NCBI RefSeq assembly: GCF_004366375.1
Contig: NZ_SOEF01000005.1
Span: 1 to 64,000 of the forward strand
Direction: 5' to 3'
DNA: 64,000 nucleotides
Source of the DNA: Halanaerobium congolense
Lineage (GTDB): Bacteria; Bacillota; Halanaerobiia; Halanaerobiales; Halanaerobiaceae
The notes under the pieces were generated by a model. That model made no database searches, was not told the origin of the DNA, and was given only the letters and a program-made list of their open reading frames with translations. How positions within the stretch are numbered: the first letter of the stretch is position 1; each line of letters starts with the position of its first letter. Below, one piece after another: positions 18,558 to 28,289 of this stretch. The position numbers and the translations under genes were made by a program.

Positions 18558-20096
18558 CTATTTAATTAATTTCTTCAAACCCTGCTTCATTCCTTCTTTT
18601 TCGATTATTTTCAGATTAGATATTAAAGAATTTCTTAAACCTTTCTGTTGATTTAAGTTTCTATCCCAGAAATCCTGATTAGCTAAAACATTCTCTGCTA
18701 ACTCTGGCATCCCAATCTCTTCAGCTTCATAGCGGCTCCAGAGATCTGCAAAATATTCAAGAGCATCCTTATCATCACGAATTAAGTATTTTTTTCCTTC
18801 CCTTTCAGCTTTGAGTTTACCTGCTTCTAATTCTGTTCCGTGGTAAAAATGTATTAATGCTGCTAGAGCAAAGCTTAAACGCTCAGGAACTTTATTATAT
18901 TCTTCAATATGCTGAACTAATGAAGGCAGCACTCTGGTTTTAAATTTAGAAGTTGAGTTTAAAGAAATATCAAGCCATTTGTGATCGATATATGGATTTT
19001 TAAACCTTTCAAATATTTTAGAAGCAAAATCTTCTAATTCTTCTTTATCTGTATCTAAGGTTGGAATTATATCTTCAAATACTGCCTGCTTAATAAACTC
19101 ACCCACCAGCTCATCATTAACTGCATCTCTTACCAGGTCAATACCCGCTAAATAAGAAATGGGAACAGTTGAAGTATGGGCTCCATTTAAAATTCTAACT
19201 TTAGTTGTCCTATAAGGCGTTAAATCATCTACCCATTTAACATTAAGGCCTGCTTTATGAAATGGTAGTTTTTCCTTTAAGCTCTCATCACCCTCAATAA
19301 CCCAGAGGTGAAAAATCTCGCCTGTATCAAGATTTTGATCATGGTAACCAAGCTCTGCTTCCAGTTCCTCTATCTCATTAAAGGGATAACCAGTAACAAT
19401 CCGATCAACAAGTGTATTCAAGAAATGATTTGATTTCTTAATCCACTCAGAAAATCCAGCTTCCAGATTCCAGTCTTCTGCTAACTGCAGGATAATTCTT
19501 TTTAAATTATCACCATTGCGGTCAATTAGCTCTACCGGAAGGATAACCATTCCCTTATCATGAGCTCCATTAAAAGTCTGATAGCGGTGGTAAAGATAAG
19601 CTGTTAATTTACCCGGATATGACTCCGGAGGAGTATCACTTAATTGGTCCTTTTCATTGTAGGCAATACCTGCTTCGGTAGTATTTGAGACTACAAATTC
19701 TATTTCAGGGTTTTCAGCCAGCTTTAAGAATTCTTTCCACTGAGCATATGATTCAATACCCCTGGATATAGCGGTCATAATTTCTTTTTTATTTACTTCT
19801 TCACCATTTTCAATACCTCTTAAGTAAAGAGTATATAAGCCATCCTGATCATTTAAATTAGAAATCCTCCCTTCTCTTATTGGCTGAACAACAACAGTTC
19901 TCCCTTTGAAGATTCCTTTTTTATTCATTGTGTGAAACATCCAGTCAACAAAGGCTCTTAAGAAGTTTCCTTCACCAATTTGCAATACTTTTTCTGGATA
20001 ATCAAGAATTTCAGCTGGAAAATCAGCTAGTTCAGTTCCTAAGAGTTCAGATTCTAGATAATTACGATTTAAGCTCGGTAAATTATTTCCAGACAT
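18558..20096 (-). CDS. uxaB: Tagaturonate reductase (altronate oxidoreductase)
   Basis: 512 residues from the ATG at 20096, which has GGAGG six bases upstream. It belongs to the mannitol dehydrogenase/UxaB family: the nucleotide-binding VLQIGEGNFLRAFVDWM, WVIEGDE, and the family signature KVRILNGAHTS. It reduces D-tagaturonate to D-altronate with NADH. First gene of the uxa cluster, behind a good promoter at 20159-20187. No uxuA or uxuB for the mannonate branch is seen in the window. Confidence 0.92.
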   Translation of the reverse strand: MSGNNLPSLNRNYLESELLGTELADFPAEILDYPEKVLQIGEGNFLRAFVDWMFHTMNKKGIFKGRTVVVQPIREGRISNLNDQDGLYTLYLRGIENGEEVNKKEIMTAISRGIESYAQWKEFLKLAENPEIEFVVSNTTEAGIAYNEKDQLSDTPPESYPGKLTAYLYHRYQTFNGAHDKGMVILPVELIDRNGDNLKRIILQLAEDWNLEAGFSEWIKKSNHFLNTLVDRIVTGYPFNEIEELEAELGYHDQNLDTGEIFHLWVIEGDESLKEKLPFHKAGLNVKWVDDLTPYRTTKVRILNGAHTSTVPISYLAGIDLVRDAVNDELVGEFIKQAVFEDIIPTLDTDKEELEDFASKIFERFKNPYIDHKWLDISLNSTSKFKTRVLPSLVQHIEEYNKVPERLSFALAALIHFYHGTELEAGKLKAEREGKKYLIRDDKDALEYFADLWSRYEAEEIGMPELAENVLANQDFWDRNLNQQKGLRNSLISNLKIIEKEGMKQGLKKLIK

Positions 20097-20158
20097 TATT
20101 TGCCTCCTCATATATAAAATTAAATTATATAAAATTTATTTTTTACTCTTCTTATAAA

Positions 20159-20187
20159 ATTATATAAGAAATATACTCTTGATACAA
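20159..20187 (-). promoter_or_regulatory. Promoter of the uxa operon
   Basis: On the minus strand TTGTAT and TATAAT are separated by exactly 17 bases. The -10 ends about 60 bases before the uxaB start. Confidence 0.6.
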
Positions 20188-20261
20188 TAAAATTACTTGT
20201 TATCTTATGAAAAAAATAGCTGTTTTAATTTTAACTTTAGAAATAATTACAATAATAGACA

Positions 20262-20305
20262 TGAAAAAACAGCACAGTTTATCAATAAACAATAAAAGTG
20301 CTGTT
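20262..20305 (-). terminator. Terminator after tctA
   Basis: Arms AACAGCAC (20268-20275) and GTGCTGTT (20298-20305), followed on the minus strand by TTTTTTC. It separates the transporter genes from the uxa promoter. Confidence 0.7.
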
Positions 20306-20375
20306 ATCTAATTAGTATGCATATATGTAATTAGATTTAAATAAATTTTAGTATTAACTAAAGTTTGATCAACTT

Positions 20376-21881
20376 TTAAATAATATCAGTTGATTTATCT
20401 CCTTTAATTAAATTCCAGATAAAAGGTCCAAATAATAAAATTAAAGTTAAAATTAAGAAGAATAAACTAATTGGACGAGTTACAAATGTTGACCACTGTC
20501 CATCAGCTAAAATTAGTGCTCTTCTTAAGTTGCTTTCAAATATAGGACCTAAAATCAAACCTAAAACTATAGGTGCTGGAGAAAATCCAACTTTTCTTAA
20601 GAAAAATCCAATTAAACCACTGATTAATAATATCCAAATATCAAATGTTGAATTATTAATTGCATAAGAACCAACTAAACAAAAAATCATGATTGAAGGT
20701 ATTAAATATTGTTTTTTAACTGTAATTAATCTAGCAAAATATTTAGCACCAAATAGTCCAAATACAAGCATAAAAATGACTGAAAGTAATAAACTCAAAA
20801 ATATTGAAGAAACAAAAGGCATCTGCTGCTTGAAAAGAAGAGGGCCTGGTCTTAAACCCTGCATAATTAATCCACCCATTAAGACAGCAGTCATAGGATC
20901 TCCTGGTATACCCAAAGTTAACATTGGCATTAAAGCTCCACCAGTACTAGCATTATTGGCAGCTTCCGGAGCTGCTATACCATCAATAATACCTGTTCCT
21001 AATAATTCTGGATGTTTAGAAAATCTTTTTTCCTGGCCGTAGGCTACTAAAGCTGCAATTGAACCACCAGCTGCTGGAATCGCACCAATAATCACTCCAA
21101 TTATTGATGATCTGGTTATTGTAGGCAGCAGTCTTTTAATGTCAGAAAAAGAAGGAATAATATCTTTTACAGCCTGATCAATTACAACTCCATGTTCTTC
21201 TTCAGAAATTTGCATTAACATTTCAGAAATTCCATAAAGACCAATCATTACAGGTATCGAACTAACACCTTCTATTAATTCTGGTTGACCAAATAAAAAT
21301 CTAGGAAAATTGGTGATAGGATCCATACCAATAACACCAATAACCAATCCAAGTAGACCCCCAATCAATCCTTTTAACATTGATCCGGTTGAAATGATTG
21401 CAATAATACTCAAGCCAATTAGAGTAATACCTACATACTCTTGAGCACTAAACTTCAGTGCCACACTTGCTACCATAGGCGCTGCTATTGCTAAAACAAA
21501 AACACTTAAAATACCACCAATTGCAGAAGATACAGTTGCTATACCAATCGCTTGACCAGCTTTACCCTTTTGACAGAGAGGATAACCATCTAAACCAGTT
21601 GCTATAGCATTTGGTGTCCCCGGTATATTTATCAATATAGCAGCTACCGAACCTCCATAAACAGCTCCTGTATATAAACCTAATAAAAAGGCAAATGAAA
21701 GGGTAGCATCAATACCAAAAGTAAAAGAAATAAAAACTGCTATAGTCATTGTTGCTGTTAAACCAGGTAAAGATCCAAAAATTATTCCTATCAAAACTCC
21801 AAATCCGGAAAATAAAAACATCATTGGATTTGAAAAGTATTTAAGCCCTTCTAAATATATATCCATTGAAAATAATTCCAC
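20376..21881 (-). CDS. tctA: TTT-family transporter large membrane subunit TctA
   Basis: 501 residues with about ten to twelve membrane segments, the large subunit of tripartite tricarboxylate (TTT) transporters. Conserved stretches are SLPGLTATMTIAVF, GSVAAILINIPGTPNAIATGLDGYP, IGAIPAAGGSIAALVAYGQEKRFSK and ATGGALMPMLTLGIPGD-like sequence. GTG start with GAGGTG seven bases upstream. It acts with TctB and the binding protein TctC to import a carboxylate. It lies between the uxa genes and a redox cluster, so a hexuronate or a related acid is a candidate substrate (inference). Confidence 0.92.
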   Translation of the reverse strand: MELFSMDIYLEGLKYFSNPMMFLFSGFGVLIGIIFGSLPGLTATMTIAVFISFTFGIDATLSFAFLLGLYTGAVYGGSVAAILINIPGTPNAIATGLDGYPLCQKGKAGQAIGIATVSSAIGGILSVFVLAIAAPMVASVALKFSAQEYVGITLIGLSIIAIISTGSMLKGLIGGLLGLVIGVIGMDPITNFPRFLFGQPELIEGVSSIPVMIGLYGISEMLMQISEEEHGVVIDQAVKDIIPSFSDIKRLLPTITRSSIIGVIIGAIPAAGGSIAALVAYGQEKRFSKHPELLGTGIIDGIAAPEAANNASTGGALMPMLTLGIPGDPMTAVLMGGLIMQGLRPGPLLFKQQMPFVSSIFLSLLLSVIFMLVFGLFGAKYFARLITVKKQYLIPSIMIFCLVGSYAINNSTFDIWILLISGLIGFFLRKVGFSPAPIVLGLILGPIFESNLRRALILADGQWSTFVTRPISLFFLILTLILLFGPFIWNLIKGDKSTDII

Positions 21882-21900
21882 TTAACTTCACCTCACATAT

Positions 21901-22377
21901 TTAAATTAGTAATCCTCCTGTTGGAAATGGAATATTAATAAATTCATTAAAAACTAAATAAATCACAATTGTAATAATTAAAGAGATAAATCCAAGTTTT
22001 TTAATATTTCTTTCTTCTTTTGAAAAAAGACTATATATCATAATTGATATAAAGATAAATGTGGCTGTTGCAAAACCTAAGTAAGTTAACAGATATGGAT
22101 AAATAATTAGCATTACTAATGTAACTAAAAATAATTTTAGTGATGAAGTGTTTTTCCAAATTTCTACATCACCCTTATCCTTATAATCTTTAATAAAAGC
22201 AGCAATTATTAAAGCTACTGCAAGCACAGCCAATATTATTGCCAGCAGTTGAGGATAAAAGCCTGCATTTAAAACTCTTGGTCTTCCTTCTCTAACCGGA
22301 AAAGTTCCAGAATAAAAATATAATATTCCCGCAAAAATCAAAAGAAGAGTGCCAAGTATTTTATCATATTTCTTCAT
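21901..22377 (-). CDS. tctB: TTT-family transporter small membrane subunit TctB
   Basis: 158 residues with four predicted membrane helices. The first helix (IFAGILYFYSGTFP) and the GFYPQLLAIILAVLA segment are typical of the TctB family. It lies 19 bases before tctA, so the two are co-translated as the membrane part of the importer. Confidence 0.85.
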   Translation of the reverse strand: MKKYDKILGTLLLIFAGILYFYSGTFPVREGRPRVLNAGFYPQLLAIILAVLAVALIIAAFIKDYKDKGDVEIWKNTSSLKLFLVTLVMLIIYPYLLTYLGFATATFIFISIMIYSLFSKEERNIKKLGFISLIITIVIYLVFNEFINIPFPTGGLLI

Positions 22378-22420
22378 TATTTTACCACCCCGTCTAATAT
22401 TTAAAATTATCTCATTAAAT

Positions 22421-22873
22421 TTATTTTACAACCAAAACTGAAGTTTTAGCATGACGAACGATCTTTTCTGTTGTACTACCTAATAATTTATCTTTTAGTT
22501 TTTTGCTGCCTTTATCAGCTATGACTAATAAATCAAAATTGTTTTTATCCGCATATTCAACAATATCTTCAGCTGGATAATTTCCCTCTTTAACAACTCT
22601 TTTAGTTTTTAAACCTTGTTCACCAAGCACAAGTTCACACTGTCCATAAACCATACTGCAGATTTCTAAAGCATTTTCAGTTTCAGCCTTTTTCATTTCT
22701 AATTTTTTGTTTTCTGCTTCTAATTTTTCTTTTGATGTTACTAATTTGAAGTCAGGACTAACTATAGTTAAAAAAGTCACATTTCCTTTACAGAGCAGAG
22801 CCAGCTCCTGGGCTTTTTGAGCAACTTTAGAACAGCTTTCTGAGCCTTCAATTGCAACTAATATTTTAAGCAT
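22421..22873 (-). CDS. Universal stress protein (UspA family)
   Basis: 150 residues of the Usp fold: KILVAIEGSESCSKVA at the N-terminus and the ATP-binding-type motif DLLVIADKGSKKLKDKLLGSTTEKIVRHAKTSVLVVK at the C-terminus (G-2x-G-9x-G-like). It probably binds ATP or AMP. The gene lies 43 bases before tctB and is probably co-transcribed with the transporter. Usp genes next to secondary transporters often act as modulators, which is only inference here. Confidence 0.85.
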   Translation of the reverse strand: MLKILVAIEGSESCSKVAQKAQELALLCKGNVTFLTIVSPDFKLVTSKEKLEAENKKLEMKKAETENALEICSMVYGQCELVLGEQGLKTKRVVKEGNYPAEDIVEYADKNNFDLLVIADKGSKKLKDKLLGSTTEKIVRHAKTSVLVVK

Positions 22874-22921
22874 TTATATCACACCTCTTTATATCAATAA
22901 TTAAACATTATAACCCAAAAA

Positions 22922-22988
22922 ATAAAGAAAGAGTTTTTCTATTATCTTATCCCAGTTATATATTCTTTAATTTATTAATAGAAAAACC
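22922..22988 (-). terminator. Terminator between tctC and the Usp gene
   Basis: Long arms (GGTTTTTCTATTA and its near-complement; 22932-22944 and 22976-22988), followed on the minus strand by TCTTTATTTTTT. It would limit read-through from the highly expressed binding protein gene into the membrane subunit genes. Confidence 0.65.
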
Positions 22989-23025
22989 CTTGTTTAAGAT
23001 TAATATTTTAAACTGAAACTAATTT

Positions 23026-24003
23026 TTAATCATCAATAAGTTCTACACCAAGTTCATTTACTAAATAATCTAAACGAGCTTCTGCTTCGTCTACAGTTAC
23101 CTGAAATTCTTTCGCATTTTTATAAATTGGCTGGAATCCAGCTTTAACTAAGAAGTTTCTAATTTCTGGATCTTCCATTGCCTTTTTAATTCCATTCTCT
23201 AATATTTCAATTCTTTCTTTTGGTGTTCCTTTTGGTGCTACAAAACCACTGTAGTTACCAATTGAAAGGTTAATACCTTTTTCTTTTAGAGTTGGTACAT
23301 TTGGAAAATCTGGATGTCTTTCATCAGCCGCGATAGCCAACATTCTTAAATTACCTGCTTCAACTTGTGGCGCAACATCTGGTAAAGGAATATTTGTTGA
23401 ATCAACATGACCTCCAACTAATGCTGTAATAGCTTCTGCATAACCAGGATAAGGAACATGATTTAATTCAATACCTGCTTCGTTCTCGAATGCTGCTGCA
23501 TAAATATGTGCACTCGCTCCTGTACCGGAGTTAGAATTTTTAATTTCTTCAGGATTATTTTTAGCATATTCAATATATTCTTCAATTGTCTGCCATGGAC
23601 TATCTGCATTAACTGTAACAGTTGCAGGAATTGTAATAACCTGAGCAATTAATTCTACGTTTTCCATTTCTGGATACATTGGTGAAACATATTTAGCTGA
23701 AACTGTAGACATCGAAGTAGTTCCTATTGTATAACCATCATTTTTCGCATTTTCAATAAGCATGGAACCAACTACTCCACCACCACCTGGTTTATTTTCT
23801 ACAACAAAAGCTTCACCATAATAATCTTCTAACCAGTTAGTAATGGGTCTTGTCAATACATCAGTCATCCCACCAACAGACCAGGGAATAATAACTCTTA
23901 CATCTCGGTCAGGATATTCAGCAAAAGAAACTCCAGAAACACTAAGTACTAAAACTACCATAAGAGCTGCTACTAATAAGGATTTGCTTAAATTTCTTCT
24001 CAT
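23026..24003 (-). CDS. tctC: TTT-family transporter substrate-binding protein TctC
   Basis: 325 residues. A signal peptide of about 28 residues (ending near VSFAE) is followed by the Bug/TctC fold: YPDRDVRVIIPWSVGGMTDVLTRP, ENKPGGGGVVGS, and GFVAPKGTPKERI. It captures the substrate outside the membrane for TctAB. GGAGGAG precedes the ATG. A strong hairpin downstream separates it from the other transporter genes, a usual way to make excess binding protein. Confidence 0.9.
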   Translation of the reverse strand: MRRNLSKSLLVAALMVVLVLSVSGVSFAEYPDRDVRVIIPWSVGGMTDVLTRPITNWLEDYYGEAFVVENKPGGGGVVGSMLIENAKNDGYTIGTTSMSTVSAKYVSPMYPEMENVELIAQVITIPATVTVNADSPWQTIEEYIEYAKNNPEEIKNSNSGTGASAHIYAAAFENEAGIELNHVPYPGYAEAITALVGGHVDSTNIPLPDVAPQVEAGNLRMLAIAADERHPDFPNVPTLKEKGINLSIGNYSGFVAPKGTPKERIEILENGIKKAMEDPEIRNFLVKAGFQPIYKNAKEFQVTVDEAEARLDYLVNELGVELIDD

Positions 24004-24075
24004 TTGATCTCCTCCATTTTTTTGTTTAAAAAATTATGAAACTATAAACCCCTGCTTGTTTAATTATCACCTCCT

Positions 24076-26070
24076 TTATTTGATAATCTTTCCTTTCATA
24101 TATTTATTCCAAACATTTTCAAACCAATTATCATCCTGAGGAATTTCTTTTACTTGATCCCAATTGAATTCACAACTATTGCCTTCATAAAAAACTCTCT
24201 GTATTTTATTATTTAGTTGATCATTTCCTGCTTTAAATCTAAACTTTTCATCTAAGTCATCTATCGGCAGTTCACCATCACTATCATAAATTAGATATGA
24301 CCCTCTACTTATTCCACCTTTTTCTATATAATCCTTTATTGCAGAAAGATAAACATATTGAGTGATCAACATATCATAATTTTGGAATGCTAAAGACAGT
24401 TCTCTAAGTGATGATAATTCACTATTCTTAAATAAATTATCTAAGTCATTTTTACTGTCTCTTATTCCTCTTTCAGCAGATTTTAAAGAACGAATATGAG
24501 CTCCAATTTTGCTCATTCTTTGACCAATTTTAGTTTTGATTTCTAAAACATTTGAAGAATCACTTAGATTATTAGCAAGTTTTTCTCCCAAATTTACTTT
24601 CTTTACTATTTCGGCTTTTGCCGAATCTAAAAACTCTTCTAATTCTAATGGATCTCCCTGGTAGTTAGCAGTTATATACTGTGCTGCTCTAGTGCTTCCT
24701 ACCTGACCAGAATTCAAAGCACTTCCTCCAGGTCTATATACACCATGGCTGCCGTTAACTTCTCCAACCGGAAAAAAGTTTTTTAGGTTACTTTCCCACC
24801 AGAGATTGGCATGTAAACCACCATTATTATGCTGAGCACAAACTGCAATTTCTAGGTACTCTTTAGTGATATCAATTCCGTTATCTTGATATAGATCAAT
24901 TGCTGGCTGGTTCATTTTAGCAAGCCTTTCAATTGGCATACCAAAAAGAGAATTTGAATTGTCTAAATATTCATAAGTTTCTTGACCTAAAATTGAAAAA
25001 TCTAAATTACCTTCTTCATCAGAACTCCAGCTTGGATTTTTCATAAAATCTAACCAAACTCTTCGCCCTTTGATAACTGTTTCATTATATACCAAAATAT
25101 CAATAATTGAAGAGGCATAATCATGAACTTTCTTGGGATCAAAAGGCCACTGATAACCTTTTAGAAAAATAGCATCCAGCATTTTCCCTGGATCTTCAAA
25201 ATATTTTTCTAAAAATTCTCTCTCATCATTTCCAGATTGATCTGTAGAAACATATCTCGGCAGTACCTGCTGATAGGTTCCGGATAAATTCCATCTAAAT
25301 TTAATCGAAGCAATACCATACTGTGATTCAGTAAGATTTTTTCCCATTGCCCCTGCTTCCAGAGCAATACCTGTTGCCCCTGTTTGACTGTCCGGATAAA
25401 CAGAAGTTGCGTACATACCAGCTGGACCACCAGTTGCATAAATTACATTTTTACAGTTAAAAAGTGTATATCTTTTATTTTTGTCTTCTAAGTTATTTAA
25501 GTTTAAGGCTAAAATTCCAATAACTTTTTCTTTATTTTCGTCAGTCAAAACTGATATTACCTGGTAGCCATCAAAAATTTTAATATTTTTTTCTTTAACT
25601 ACTTCTTCTAAGTTTTCTGTCATCAATTTTGAGGTTAATGGTCCGGCAGATGTTGCTCTCTGTCTGGGATCATGATCAGTTTTATAACCAACATATTCTC
25701 CAAATCTATTATGAGGGAATGGAACTCCAATATCTACTAGATGATAAAAACTTTGTGCTGAAAGAGCTGCTTCTGTTAAAGCAATGTCTCCGTCCATACT
25801 TCCTCCTGCAAAAAAAGTTTTGGCCATTTCTAAAACTGAATCATTTTCTTCTCCAGCAAGAGTTAATTTATAATATGTTTGTTTGTCAGAACCGGTATTT
25901 CTAGATGTTCCTTGGTTAATACCTTCTGTTACAATGGCTATATCTTTTTGCCCATAATTATATAAGCGATCTGCAGCATTAAAACCAGCAGCTCCTGAAC
26001 CCACAACTATTGTATTGAGATTATAAACTTCTACATTTAAGTCTTTAATCTTAGTAATGAAGAACTGCAA
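24076..26070 (-). CDS. FAD-dependent oxidoreductase, fumarate reductase/succinate dehydrogenase flavoprotein type
   Basis: 664 residues. The FAD site GSGAAGFNAADRL lies near residue 23, with TSRNTGSDKQTYYKL after it, NVIYATGGPAGMYA in the middle, and HNNGGLHANLWWE and FPVGEVNGSHGVYRPGGSALN late, all typical of the FAD_binding_2 family. There is no signal peptide, haem motif or Fe-S motif, so it is a soluble flavoprotein of unknown substrate. TTG start with AGGAGG seven bases upstream, right after the SDR gene. It is the third gene of the OYE-SDR-flavoprotein operon. Fumarate reductase itself is not implied. Confidence 0.78.
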   Translation of the reverse strand: MQFFITKIKDLNVEVYNLNTIVVGSGAAGFNAADRLYNYGQKDIAIVTEGINQGTSRNTGSDKQTYYKLTLAGEENDSVLEMAKTFFAGGSMDGDIALTEAALSAQSFYHLVDIGVPFPHNRFGEYVGYKTDHDPRQRATSAGPLTSKLMTENLEEVVKEKNIKIFDGYQVISVLTDENKEKVIGILALNLNNLEDKNKRYTLFNCKNVIYATGGPAGMYATSVYPDSQTGATGIALEAGAMGKNLTESQYGIASIKFRWNLSGTYQQVLPRYVSTDQSGNDEREFLEKYFEDPGKMLDAIFLKGYQWPFDPKKVHDYASSIIDILVYNETVIKGRRVWLDFMKNPSWSSDEEGNLDFSILGQETYEYLDNSNSLFGMPIERLAKMNQPAIDLYQDNGIDITKEYLEIAVCAQHNNGGLHANLWWESNLKNFFPVGEVNGSHGVYRPGGSALNSGQVGSTRAAQYITANYQGDPLELEEFLDSAKAEIVKKVNLGEKLANNLSDSSNVLEIKTKIGQRMSKIGAHIRSLKSAERGIRDSKNDLDNLFKNSELSSLRELSLAFQNYDMLITQYVYLSAIKDYIEKGGISRGSYLIYDSDGELPIDDLDEKFRFKAGNDQLNNKIQRVFYEGNSCEFNWDQVKEIPQDDNWFENVWNKYMKGKIIK

Positions 26071-26071
26071 T

Positions 26072-26851
26072 TTATAACCTCCTCAAATGGAAACCGCCAT
26101 CAACATTAATAACCTCAGCTGTTGAAAAATCAAGCATTCCTGAGCAAAAAACTGATACAGCTTTTGCAATGTCTTCTGGATAACCCCAGCGCTTAATTGG
26201 AGTAATACCTTCATCTATTAATCTATCATATTTATCTTTGACCACATTTGTCATGTCTGTATAAATTATACCAGGTCTTACCTCATAAACATTGATCCCG
26301 TATTCTGCCAGTCTATCAGCAAATAATTTAGTAATCATACTAATACCTGCTTTTGAGATACAATACTCTCCTCTACCCGGAGATGAAGTATATGAGGATG
26401 AAGAAGCAATATTTACAATTTTAGGTTCTATTTCAATTTCATTATCTTCTTTTTCTGCTACCATAATATTTGCAATTTTTTGAGTAAAGAAAAAGGTTCC
26501 TTTTAAATTGATATCCATTACAAAATCATAGCTTTCTTCAGTAGTTTCAAGAATATCTTTTCTCACTTTTGGTGCTACCCCGGCATTATTTACTAAAAAA
26601 TCTATACGTCCATATTCTTCCAGAACTTCTTTAACAAAATTGTTTCTATCTTCTTTATTTGTTAAATCACCCTGAAAATATAATACTGGTATGTTCTTTT
26701 CCTTTATCTGAACTATGTTTTCTTTGACATCACTAAATTTGAGAATATCAAAAATAGCTACTGCATAACCATCATCAGCTAATTTTTTTGCAATTCCATG
26801 CCCAATACCTCGAGCAGCACCTGTAACTATTGCTACTTTTTTTTCAATCAT
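26072..26851 (-). CDS. Short-chain dehydrogenase/reductase
   Basis: 259 residues of the classical SDR family. NAD(P) site TGAARGIGHGIA, then VNNAGVAPK, the catalytic Ser (ASSSSYTSSPG), and YCISK with catalytic Tyr and Lys; C-terminal DGGFHLRRL. The ATG at 26851 has AAAGGAGG nine bases upstream. It should oxidise an alcohol or reduce a ketone. Co-transcribed with the OYE homologue and the flavoprotein; the common substrate is unknown. Confidence 0.87.
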   Translation of the reverse strand: MIEKKVAIVTGAARGIGHGIAKKLADDGYAVAIFDILKFSDVKENIVQIKEKNIPVLYFQGDLTNKEDRNNFVKEVLEEYGRIDFLVNNAGVAPKVRKDILETTEESYDFVMDINLKGTFFFTQKIANIMVAEKEDNEIEIEPKIVNIASSSSYTSSPGRGEYCISKAGISMITKLFADRLAEYGINVYEVRPGIIYTDMTNVVKDKYDRLIDEGITPIKRWGYPEDIAKAVSVFCSGMLDFSTAEVINVDGGFHLRRL

Positions 26852-26875
26852 TTTCAAATTCCTCCTTTGAAAAAA

Positions 26876-28192
26876 TTATTTTTTAATTATTTCTCTTAAA
26901 AAAGGCACATAAACCTCAGCATCTCTAACTACACAGCCGCTTGCTTTATTATGTGCTTTTAAATAAGCACATTTACTGCAGCTTACACATACTTTGCTTT
27001 TATCTAGGCTATTATTTTTAATAATTGACTTGGCAAAATCAGGATAAGCTAAAGCTAATCTCCCAAAACCGATCATATCAGCCCATGATTTTTCGACAAC
27101 TCCCGCTGCAGTATAAGGGGCATATTCTCTCAGCCAGCTAAAACCGGTTCCAATTACAAGACATTTATCAACTGTTTCTGAAACGAATTTAGTTAATTTA
27201 ATTAACCGCTCAACTCCCTCAATTGGAGTTTCGTCAGGTTCCATACCCAAACCACTTGAATTATCATAAGGACGATTTATGTATGGTTTTAAATATGGAG
27301 TACTTGCAGTAATATTAATAATTTTAACGCCCAAATCTTCTAGCTCTTCAATTAAGCGCTTTGGTTCACTCAAATCCATATTTCCAAATTCATCAGTTCC
27401 CCAGCCATATGGATAAGCAATATCATCATAGACATTTAATCTGACAACTATATCTATATCAACATTTTCTTTTACTTTTCTAATAGTATTTTTTAAAAGT
27501 CTGGTTCGATTTTCATAACTGCCTCCATATTTTCCTTCTCTGGTGTGAGCTGCCAAAGCTTCTGAAAATAAATATCTATGACAGGCTTTAATATCTACTG
27601 CATCAAAACCTGCTTTTTTAACTAATTTGGAAGCTCTTAAAAAATTATCTTCTACCTGCTCTAATTCTGCATCGGTCATAACTTCCTGATCAGGAGAAAT
27701 CCCTGCTGATTTATCACTTAATTCGTGGTGAAATAAGATATTATTATTAACTCCATATCTCCCCGAATGATTTAACTGTACTGCTAAATATGGATTAAAG
27801 TCATCACCATATATATTTTTTGCTTCATCTCGCATTACAACAGCTAAATTCTTAAAAGAATCAAGATTGTTTTCTTTAATTAATAACTGTTTATTATTTG
27901 CTCTTCCATCTTCATCAGCCGCTACAGCTTCCAGCCAGATTAACCCTGCTCCACCTGCAGCAAATCTCTTATATCTTCTTATAGTTAATTTGCCGGGACT
28001 TCCATCCTGATTGGCATCTGTTCCTTCCAGGGGATGAACTGCTAATCTGTTAGGGATGACCCTATTCCCAAGCTTAATTTTTTCTTTTAAAATATCTAAA
28101 TTCTTACTAATTGGAATATCCAAACTAAGTTTATCGATCTTCTTTTCCAATTCTTTCAAGGATTTAAATTTAAACTTATCCTTTTCTTTCAT
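26876..28192 (-). CDS. NADH:flavin oxidoreductase (old yellow enzyme type) with Fe-S motif
   Basis: 438 residues from the ATG at 28192, which has GGGGG seven bases upstream. The FMN-binding TIM-barrel shows NRLAVHPLEGTDANQDGSPG, AAGGAGLIWLEAVAADEDGR, VQLNHSGRYG and AHTREGKYGGSYENRTRL. The C-terminus has cysteines spaced CxxCxxCx11C, a 4Fe-4S site as in 2,4-dienoyl-CoA reductase-like enzymes, but the extra NAD domain of those is missing. It probably reduces a C=C bond or oxidises a ring; substrate unknown. First gene of the redox operon, with a strong promoter and operator-like sites upstream. Confidence 0.82.
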   Translation of the reverse strand: MKEKDKFKFKSLKELEKKIDKLSLDIPISKNLDILKEKIKLGNRVIPNRLAVHPLEGTDANQDGSPGKLTIRRYKRFAAGGAGLIWLEAVAADEDGRANNKQLLIKENNLDSFKNLAVVMRDEAKNIYGDDFNPYLAVQLNHSGRYGVNNNILFHHELSDKSAGISPDQEVMTDAELEQVEDNFLRASKLVKKAGFDAVDIKACHRYLFSEALAAHTREGKYGGSYENRTRLLKNTIRKVKENVDIDIVVRLNVYDDIAYPYGWGTDEFGNMDLSEPKRLIEELEDLGVKIINITASTPYLKPYINRPYDNSSGLGMEPDETPIEGVERLIKLTKFVSETVDKCLVIGTGFSWLREYAPYTAAGVVEKSWADMIGFGRLALAYPDFAKSIIKNNSLDKSKVCVSCSKCAYLKAHNKASGCVVRDAEVYVPFLREIIKK

Positions 28193-28236
28193 AATCATAC
28201 CCCCAATCCAATAAAATATAACAATTTTAATTAATA

Positions 28237-28249
28237 GAAAACAATTTCC
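28237..28249. promoter_or_regulatory. LacI-type operator-like site, redox operon leader
   Basis: The sequence GAAAACAATTTCC lies between the promoter and the OYE start. It shares the GAAAAC and TTTCC half-sites with the palindrome at 28290-28307. Confidence 0.4.
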
Positions 28250-28289
28250 ATAAACATAAAAAAATCTACTTTTAGTAGTTTTTATAGTT

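Noticed and set aside
24076-26070. Fumarate reductase or L-aspartate oxidase as a firm name for the flavoprotein
   Set aside because: Only the general FAD_binding_2 fold is supported; no partner iron-sulfur subunit or haem domain is present.
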